10,110 nucleotides of DNA, taken from Nanobdellota archaeon. GTDB taxonomy: Archaea > Nanobdellota > Nanobdellia > Woesearchaeales > JAHJBD01. Position numbers and translations under genes: made by a program. Below the pieces are notes generated by a model. That model made no database searches, was not told where the DNA came from, and was given only the letters and a program-made list of their open reading frames with translations. How positions within the stretch are numbered: the first letter of the stretch is position 1; the number at the start of each line of letters is the position of its first letter. The stretch covers positions 1 through 10,110 of the forward strand of contig JAHJBD010000049.1 of the NCBI GenBank assembly GCA_018813725.1. The letters are read 5' to 3'. Of the stretch, positions 6,138-10,110 are shown one piece after another.

Positions 6138-6911
6138 TTACTTGGCTTCTTTCTTTTCTTCCTTCTTTTGTCTAAGGAAGTAGCCCTTTGCTCCTTGTTC
6201 GCCAAAATCACCAGTTTTTATCCCACTATACATTGAATGCAACATTTGATGATCTTGTTGCATAAACCTCTCATCAAATACTTCATAACCTTTCTTTTCC
6301 ACCTGCTTTTTAAGATGTGAGGCAACAACAACTGGATTATATTTTGATGATACAAGGTGCATGTAAGCCTGACCTTTTATTGCAGCTTTAGCCTGACCAA
6401 CTCTACCTTTCAGACCATACAGTGTTTCTTTAAATTCTGACAGGGTACTCTCTTTATTACCTATATAGTTTTCAATAATCCCTTCAACTCCACCTGTTCG
6501 AGGATCTATGCCCATTATTGTATTGTATTCCCTAGCTAATGTCTGATATTTTGCCTCTGTATCTTCCATGCCTTCAACAGCTTTAGCAACAGATGGCCTT
6601 GCCTTCTTGAAGAATGCTTCAAACGCCTTTATCGCTGCTTTCTGAACATCAGTCTTATTTTTGCTAGCTATATGCTCATCATCAGCAAGCCCAGAAATCT
6701 TACCCAGTTCGTCTTGGAAAGTCTTATACCAGTCATCCATAGCTGGCTGCAATAATTGAGTTACCATGCTTGACAGCTTTTTCTTATCAGTGTACTTGTC
6801 ATAGACCTTGAAAGAATCCGCAATCTCAGCATGCTTTTCTTCTCCAATTGCTGAAAAGAAATCATCAATACTATCCACTTTATCTTCTTTTTTTTTCTTA
6901 TCGTCTGCCAT
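6138..6911 (-). CDS. Lys/Glu-rich helical protein of unknown function
   Basis: I do not recognise this 257-residue protein. It begins with a Lys/Asp-rich tail (MADDKKKKEDK) and ends with another (KKEEKKEAK at 249-257). Between them it is predominantly helical, with no cysteine, no signal peptide and no membrane segment. A more structured-looking stretch lies at about 45-200. It contains WYKTFQDELG (61-70), GIDPRTGGVEG (134-144) and a conserved-looking YNPVVVASHL (191-200). The start ATG has no SD, and a TATA-like box about 27 nt upstream implies a leaderless transcript. It lies 64 nt upstream of the nucleotidyltransferase-HEPN gene on the same strand, and both have Lys-rich N-termini. Functional linkage is possible but unproved. 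It is likely a soluble cytoplasmic or nucleic-acid-associated protein, judging only by charge. Confidence 0.75.
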   Translation of the reverse strand: MADDKKKKEDKVDSIDDFFSAIGEEKHAEIADSFKVYDKYTDKKKLSSMVTQLLQPAMDDWYKTFQDELGKISGLADDEHIASKNKTDVQKAAIKAFEAFFKKARPSVAKAVEGMEDTEAKYQTLAREYNTIMGIDPRTGGVEGIIENYIGNKESTLSEFKETLYGLKGRVGQAKAAIKGQAYMHLVSSKYNPVVVASHLKKQVEKKGYEVFDERFMQQDHQMLHSMYSGIKTGDFGEQGAKGYFLRQKKEEKKEAK

Positions 6912-6933
6912 ATTAATTCATATCAATATAGAT

Positions 6934-6943
6934 AATATAAATC
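6934..6943 (-). promoter_or_regulatory. TATA box of a probably leaderless gene
   Basis: On minus, GATTTATATT is centred near 6938, which is 25-27 nt before the ATG at 6911. No purine-rich SD lies between, so the mRNA most likely begins at or next to the start codon. Confidence 0.5.
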
Positions 6944-6965
6944 TTTCTATATTCTCTTATATAAG

Positions 6966-7424
6966 TCAGATAAAGTTGAAAAATACAGTAAAACCCTCTC
7001 TTACAGCCTGGCTCAAAGCATATACGATAGGAAAACCTACAACTGACCCAATTGCGATAAACGGCTTTTTTAATACAACAAAAGACCAGATAATAAACAA
7101 AGCAAAGGAAATCAAGAGCACTACAGATAAGGCAAGTGAAGCCATCAACGCCACCTCGATATCACTTACAATCCCCCAAAATTGCGTCAATGTGGCATTA
7201 GCATGCACTATCAACAAAATTGCTATGAGTGCAAAACCAAGGACAAAATCAAATATGACCCTTTTATTGAACCCCACCTTACCTGTAGGTTCTGCTGGGT
7301 GCTCTATCTCTGTTATCCCTGGCTGGTTTTGATTTGCAACATTAGCATTATTTGATACTGTACTCGGTGCAGGTGGCAGAACAACATTATTACTCATATC
7401 ATCACTACTTTCAGGCTTTTCCAT
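6966..7424 (-). CDS. Small three-helix membrane protein with Pro/Asn-rich N-terminus
   Basis: The product (152 residues from the ATG at 7422-7424) has a polar, low-complexity N-terminal segment of about 50 residues rich in Ser, Asn, Pro and Ala. Three hydrophobic helices follow at about 57-75, 91-116 and 121-138. Lys/Arg residues at the boundaries (KR at 54-55, KK at 119-120) favour particular topologies but do not settle them. There is no cleavable signal peptide. An in-frame TTG at 7440-7442 would add six residues. The ATG is preferred because the TATA box at about 7454-7447 predicts a transcript starting at about 7424, making the mRNA leaderless. The family is not recognised; it resembles small archaeal membrane proteins of unknown role. 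It is separated by 54 nt from the Lys-rich protein gene and has its own promoter. Confidence 0.75.
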   Translation of the reverse strand: MEKPESSDDMSNNVVLPPAPSTVSNNANVANQNQPGITEIEHPAEPTGKVGFNKRVIFDFVLGFALIAILLIVHANATLTQFWGIVSDIEVALMASLALSVVLLISFALFIIWSFVVLKKPFIAIGSVVGFPIVYALSQAVREGFTVFFNFI

Positions 7425-7445
7425 AGAGCCAAACAAACCCAATAA

Positions 7446-7480
7446 CTATATAAACTTTGTGAACAAAAATATTTATAAAG
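7446..7480. promoter_or_regulatory. Divergent TATA boxes for the membrane protein and the sugar operon
   Basis: TTTATATAG on minus (about 7454-7446) lies about 25 nt before the membrane protein ATG at 7424. TTTATAAAG on plus (7472-7480) predicts a start near 7501, giving a leader of about 18 nt before the small ORF ATG at 7519. The two promoters sit back to back within 35 nt. Confidence 0.55.
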
Positions 7481-7518
7481 AGTATAGCAATACATATTTT
7501 TTGGTAGATGGGGGGAAA

Positions 7519-7659
7519 ATGAACAATAAGAGTTTTTATAATGCAGAATCAATTATAGTGCTATTAAAATTTCAGGAAAATGAAAAATTGTCTGGCAAAG
7601 CGTCAGGCCCAGAGATTGAGAAAGAATCCAATAAGATCATAGAGTTGATCAACAGATGA
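7519..7659 (+). CDS. Small 46-residue protein leading the sugar operon
   Basis: The short ORF starts at an ATG preceded by a G6 run (7510-7515), the same style of SD used by the FabD-like gene. An earlier in-frame GTG at 7459 lies upstream of the predicted transcript start and is unlikely. The protein is polar and charged, with a central SIIVLLKF stretch (residues 11-18) and a C-terminal amphipathic-looking segment ending NKIIELINR. No domain is recognised. Its stop and the epimerase start share ATGA at 7656-7659, so ribosomes finishing this ORF could re-initiate on the epimerase. It may be a genuine small protein or mainly a coupling ORF; the well-placed SD argues that it is translated. Confidence 0.6.
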   Translation: MNNKSFYNAESIIVLLKFQENEKLSGKASGPEIEKESNKIIELINR

Positions 7660-8561
7660 AAACATTAGTCACAGGTGGTGCAGGATTTATAGGGTCACAA
7701 ATTGTAGACATTTTGCTTAAAAACCATGATGTAGTAATTTTAGACAACCTGAGTTCAGGAAGATACATTAATGAAAAAGCCAAACTGATAAAAGCAGACA
7801 TCAGGGATGACCTTGATAAGATTTTTGCAGAAGAAAAGCCAGAAATTGTTATCCACACTGCAGCGCAAGTACAATTAAGAGAATCCTTAAAAGACCCAAT
7901 AAATGATGCACAGCATAATATTCTCGGAACAATAAATGTCCTAGAAGCATGCAGAAAGAATAATGTGAAGAAGATCATATATACAGCTACTGGTGGAGCA
8001 AGGTATGGACAGCCAGAGAAACTGCCTGTAAAAGAATCAGACCCAATAGCACCAACTTCACCCTACGGCATATCAAAACACACTGCAGAGCATTATGTAT
8101 GGCTTTATGATGAGCTTTATGGTCTCAACAGCATTACATTCTGTTTTGGTAATGTGTACGGCCCAAGAGACACTCCAGAAAGCGGTAGAGTTATCCCTTC
8201 ATTTATCACAAGAATTCTAGCAGGAAAACAGCCAGAAGTTTACGGTGACGGCAACCAGACCCGTGATTTCCTATATGTTAAGGATCTGGCTGAGTTTATC
8301 GCAAATTCAATTAACAAATCCCCTAAGCATAAGCTGTTTAACCTTGCTAACGGAGAGCAGGTTAGCGTTAACCAGATAATATCAATCTTGAGCAAGATCT
8401 CAGGCTCAAACATAAAGCCAGTTCACACCAAGGCCATAAAAGGTGAAGTAAGAGACATTCTTCTCGATACAACACTAGCCATAGAGGAACTTGGTTGGAA
8501 CCCCCGATGCTCGATTGAACAAGGCCTAAAAGATACTTACGAGTGGTTTAAGAATGAATAA
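7656..8561 (+). CDS. NAD-dependent nucleotide-sugar epimerase (extended SDR, UDP-hexose/HexNAc 4-epimerase-like)
   Basis: The 301-residue protein has the full extended short-chain dehydrogenase pattern. TGGAGFIGS (6-14) is the NAD-binding glycine motif, and D30 in VVILDNLSSG is placed to bind the adenosine ribose. HTAAQVQ follows at 67-73, the catalytic Y137-x3-K141 lies in SPYGISKHTAEHY, then GNVYGPR and the C-terminal TRDFLYVKDLAE. The usual catalytic Ser position reads TATGGARYG (110-118), with Thr in place of Ser, which this class tolerates. The family interconverts C4 epimers such as UDP-Glc/UDP-Gal or UDP-GlcNAc/UDP-GalNAc. The adjoining dehydrogenase, overlapping by 8 nt, resembles UDP-HexNAc 6-dehydrogenases. 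A WbpP/TviC-like role on UDP-GlcNAc or its uronate is therefore favoured but not proved. It starts within the 4-nt overlap with the small ORF. Confidence 0.9.
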   Translation: MKTLVTGGAGFIGSQIVDILLKNHDVVILDNLSSGRYINEKAKLIKADIRDDLDKIFAEEKPEIVIHTAAQVQLRESLKDPINDAQHNILGTINVLEACRKNNVKKIIYTATGGARYGQPEKLPVKESDPIAPTSPYGISKHTAEHYVWLYDELYGLNSITFCFGNVYGPRDTPESGRVIPSFITRILAGKQPEVYGDGNQTRDFLYVKDLAEFIANSINKSPKHKLFNLANGEQVSVNQIISILSKISGSNIKPVHTKAIKGEVRDILLDTTLAIEELGWNPRCSIEQGLKDTYEWFKNE

Positions 8562-9813
8562 AGTGTGTGTAGTTGGACTGGGATATGTTGGATTACCACT
8601 GGCAGTCGCTTTTGCAAAACATTTCCAGACATTTGGCTATGACATTGACCAGGAAAAAGTGGACAAGCTGAAATCCGGTATAGATACTTCTAAACAGGTT
8701 GAACAAACCCTGCACCCAAACTTAACCTATTCCACAGACCCATCTGTGATAAGAGAGGCTAATTTTATAGTTGCTACAATGCCAACACCCATTGATGAAA
8801 GCCACAAGCCAGACCTTTCAGCAGTTAAAGCAGCATCAGAGATAGTAGCAAAAAACCTCAGCAAAGGTAGTATTGTTGTGTATGAAAGCACAGTATATCC
8901 TGGAGTAACAGAAGATATCTGCGTACCCATACTTGAAAAGCATTCAGGTTTAAGATGCGGAACAGACTTCAAGGTTGGTTACAGCCCAGAAAGAGTAAAT
9001 CCAGGCGATAAGGAACATACAGTTGAGACAATCGTAAAAGTTGTATCTGGTATGGACCCAGAAACACTAGAAAAAGTGGCTCAGGTCTATGGCACAATCA
9101 TTCAGGCTGGAGTGTACAAAGCAAAAGACATCAAGACTGCTGAAGCATCAAAGGTTATAGAGAATATTCAGCGGGACCTAAACATAGCACTTGTTAACGA
9201 ACTTTCAATGATATTTAATAAGATGGGAGTAGATACTAATGATGTGCTTGATGCTGCTGGCACCAAATGGAATTTTCACAAATACAAGCCAGGCCTGGTT
9301 GGCGGACATTGTATAGGAGTTGACCCTTACTACCTAGCTCACAAAGCCCAGCAGCTTGGCCATTATCCAAAAATAATTCTTGCAGGCAGGGATATAAATG
9401 AATACATGTCTAAGCACGTTGCAGAACTCACCATTTCTGGGTTAAGCAAGGCTGGCAAAGTGCTGAAGGATAGCCAGGTTGTGATTATGGGCCTAACATT
9501 TAAAGAGAATGTAAACGATGCAAGAAATAGCAAAGCAAAAGACCTAATACGGCATCTTAAGAAATTCGGTATCAAGGTTATAGGTTCAGACCCGCTGCTT
9601 GAAAATCTCGATCAATTTGGCATTGAGAATCATGATTTTTCTGCTATTACTAATTGTGACGCAGTAATTATGCTAAGCCCGCATAAGGAATTTTCAGACA
9701 TTACTTTAGACCAACTTAAGTCAAAGATGGATTTCCCAGTCTTGATTGATATCAAGTCAGTTTATGATAAAGATGAAGCTATCTTAAAAGGTTTCATCTA
9801 CAAAAGATTATAG
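8554..9813 (+). CDS. Nucleotide-sugar 6-dehydrogenase (UDP-GlcNAc/GalNAc dehydrogenase, TviB/WbpO type)
   Basis: These enzymes oxidise the C6 hydroxyl of a UDP-sugar to a carboxylate in two NAD-dependent steps. The 419-residue length matches the family. The N-terminal NAD domain has VGLGYVGLPLA (7-17) and D30. YSPERVNPG (143-151) carries E146, and AEASKVIENIQRDLNIAL (196-213) carries K200 and N204. The catalytic cysteine C253 lies in GGHCIGVDPYYL. The C-terminal UDP-binding domain has GLTFKENVNDARNSK (314-328). KYKPGLVGGHCIGVDPYYL and the NIQRDLNIALVNE segment are typical of the TviB/WbpO group acting on UDP-N-acetylhexosamines, rather than UDP-glucose dehydrogenases. Together with the upstream epimerase this would yield a UDP-HexNAc uronate for surface glycan or glycoprotein assembly. 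Family assignment is strong; exact substrate is inferred. Confidence 0.92.
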   Translation: MNKVCVVGLGYVGLPLAVAFAKHFQTFGYDIDQEKVDKLKSGIDTSKQVEQTLHPNLTYSTDPSVIREANFIVATMPTPIDESHKPDLSAVKAASEIVAKNLSKGSIVVYESTVYPGVTEDICVPILEKHSGLRCGTDFKVGYSPERVNPGDKEHTVETIVKVVSGMDPETLEKVAQVYGTIIQAGVYKAKDIKTAEASKVIENIQRDLNIALVNELSMIFNKMGVDTNDVLDAAGTKWNFHKYKPGLVGGHCIGVDPYYLAHKAQQLGHYPKIILAGRDINEYMSKHVAELTISGLSKAGKVLKDSQVVIMGLTFKENVNDARNSKAKDLIRHLKKFGIKVIGSDPLLENLDQFGIENHDFSAITNCDAVIMLSPHKEFSDITLDQLKSKMDFPVLIDIKSVYDKDEAILKGFIYKRL

Positions 9814-9837
9814 TTTAAGATATAAATGGTATTTCTC

Positions 9838-9850
9838 GAATATATATAAG
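9838..9850 (+). promoter_or_regulatory. TATA-like element before the structured intergenic region
   Basis: AATATATATAAG lies 25-37 nt after the dehydrogenase stop. It would direct transcription from about 9870 into the hairpin-rich interval, but low-complexity AT sequence of this kind is weak evidence alone. Confidence 0.3.
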
Positions 9851-9869
9851 CTTTGCAAGAACATTTCAA

Positions 9870-10058
9870 TATCGCCATTACGCAGGCTAAGTAAAAAATG
9901 TAGGTTAGCATCAATATGCGAAAGCCTATTTACTGCCACATATAAGCTGACAGAGGTAAGGCTCCTCCTGAGATATCAGCTTATCCGAGCGAATAGCGAG
10001 ACTTTCTAGTATGCCTATAACGCAAAAAGATTTATAAATAACATAACCTTGCTTTTTT
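9870..10058 (+). ncRNA. Candidate structured noncoding RNA (two hairpins)
   Basis: No ORF is visible here, but two strong hairpins lie side by side. Hairpin 1 (9885-9937) pairs GGC/GCC, then AGTAAA with TTTACT, TAGGTT with AGCCTA, and GCAT with ATGC around a CAAT tetraloop. Small bulges separate these blocks, and ACA follows at 9938-9940. Hairpin 2 (9942-9984) pairs ATAAGCTGA with TCAGCTTAT perfectly, then CAG/CTG and AGG/CCT around a 7-nt loop, with AGATA bulged on one side. A TATA-like box lies upstream and T6 at 10053-10058 could end the transcript. The ACA after hairpin 1 recalls H/ACA guide RNAs, but no kink-turn or proper guide pocket is seen. The strand is not certain, because hairpins fold on either. 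Confidence 0.35.
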
Positions 10059-10064
10059 AGGGGA
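10031..10064 (+). promoter_or_regulatory. TATA box and SD of the second epimerase gene
   Basis: TTTATAAATA at 10031-10040 predicts transcription from about 10060, and AGGGG (10059-10063) precedes the ATG at 10066 by 2 nt. The gene therefore starts its own unit instead of continuing the upstream operon. Confidence 0.55.
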
Positions 10065-10065
10065 A

Positions 10066-10110
10066 ATGAAAATATTAATTACAGGCGGCGCTGGTTTCAT
10101 CGGCAGCCAC
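10066..10110 (+). CDS. N-terminus of a second SDR nucleotide-sugar epimerase/dehydratase (cut by window edge)
   Basis: Only 15 codons are present. They read MKILITGGAGFIGSH, the Rossmann NAD-binding motif GGAGFIG that opens extended SDR enzymes such as UDP-glucose 4-epimerases and dTDP-glucose 4,6-dehydratases. The SD and TATA box immediately upstream confirm the start. The match to the first epimerase (MKTLVTGGAGFIGS) shows a second enzyme of the same superfamily in the locus. The remainder lies outside, so the substrate class cannot be given. Confidence 0.85.
   Translation, partial: MKILITGGAGFIGSH

Noticed and set aside
6808..7332. Plus-strand ORF of 174 residues spanning 6911 and the membrane protein gene
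   Set aside because: It is antisense to two better-supported genes, crosses their promoter region and has no TATA or SD.
7425..7442. TTG start extending the membrane protein by six residues
   Set aside because: The TATA spacing places the transcript start at about 7424, at the ATG.
9885..9984. Firm assignment as an H/ACA guide RNA, RNase P RNA or tRNA
   Set aside because: There is no kink-turn, no balanced guide pocket, no conserved RNase P core and no tRNA T-loop, so it is reported only as a structured candidate.

Overview
The window looks like part of an archaeal genome, most likely a small-genome DPANN-type lineage (Woesearchaeota/Pacearchaeota-like); the lineage is inferred from gene style only. 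The evidence is archaeal promoter architecture: TTTATATA- or TTTAAA-like boxes stand about 25 nt before nearly every predicted transcript start. Leaders are very short or absent, intergenic gaps are tight, and leaderless genes mix with genes carrying G-rich Shine-Dalgarno (SD) sites. No rRNA, tRNA, CRISPR array or transposase was seen.

Layout. (1) 134-2018, minus strand: a two-gene operon of a FabD-like malonyl transferase followed, with a 14-nt overlap, by a class I SAM-dependent methyltransferase. (2) 2083-3593, plus strand, divergent from the first operon across a shared AT-rich promoter: an MtnA-type methylthioribose-1-phosphate isomerase and an overlapping class II aldolase. The pair fits salvage of methylthioadenosine or 5'-deoxyadenosine. 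The aldolase has a shortened C-terminus and its end overlaps the convergent next gene. (3) 3577-4128, minus: a two-CBS-domain protein with a C-terminal four-cysteine zinc ribbon. (4) 4205-6073, minus: a 622-residue protein with two nucleotidyltransferase copies followed by two HEPN-like helical copies. In each pair one copy keeps the catalytic signature and the other has lost it. (5) 6138-6911 and 6966-7424, minus: a Lys-rich soluble protein of unknown function and a small three-helix membrane protein. (6) 7519-9813, plus: a tightly coupled operon of a 46-residue protein, an NAD-dependent sugar epimerase and a UDP-HexNAc 6-dehydrogenase of the TviB/WbpO type. A second epimerase gene begins at 10066 and is cut by the window edge. 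(7) Between them, 9814-10065 holds two strong adjacent hairpins and may encode a structured RNA.

Together the right side supplies activated amino-sugar uronates for a surface glycan or protein glycosylation. The middle contains nucleoside by-product salvage and the nucleotidyltransferase/HEPN protein. The left side is a small acyl-transfer/methylation operon whose partner genes are not visible here. The most unusual items are the doubly duplicated nucleotidyltransferase-HEPN protein, the FabD-like enzyme in an archaeal context, and the structured intergenic region.
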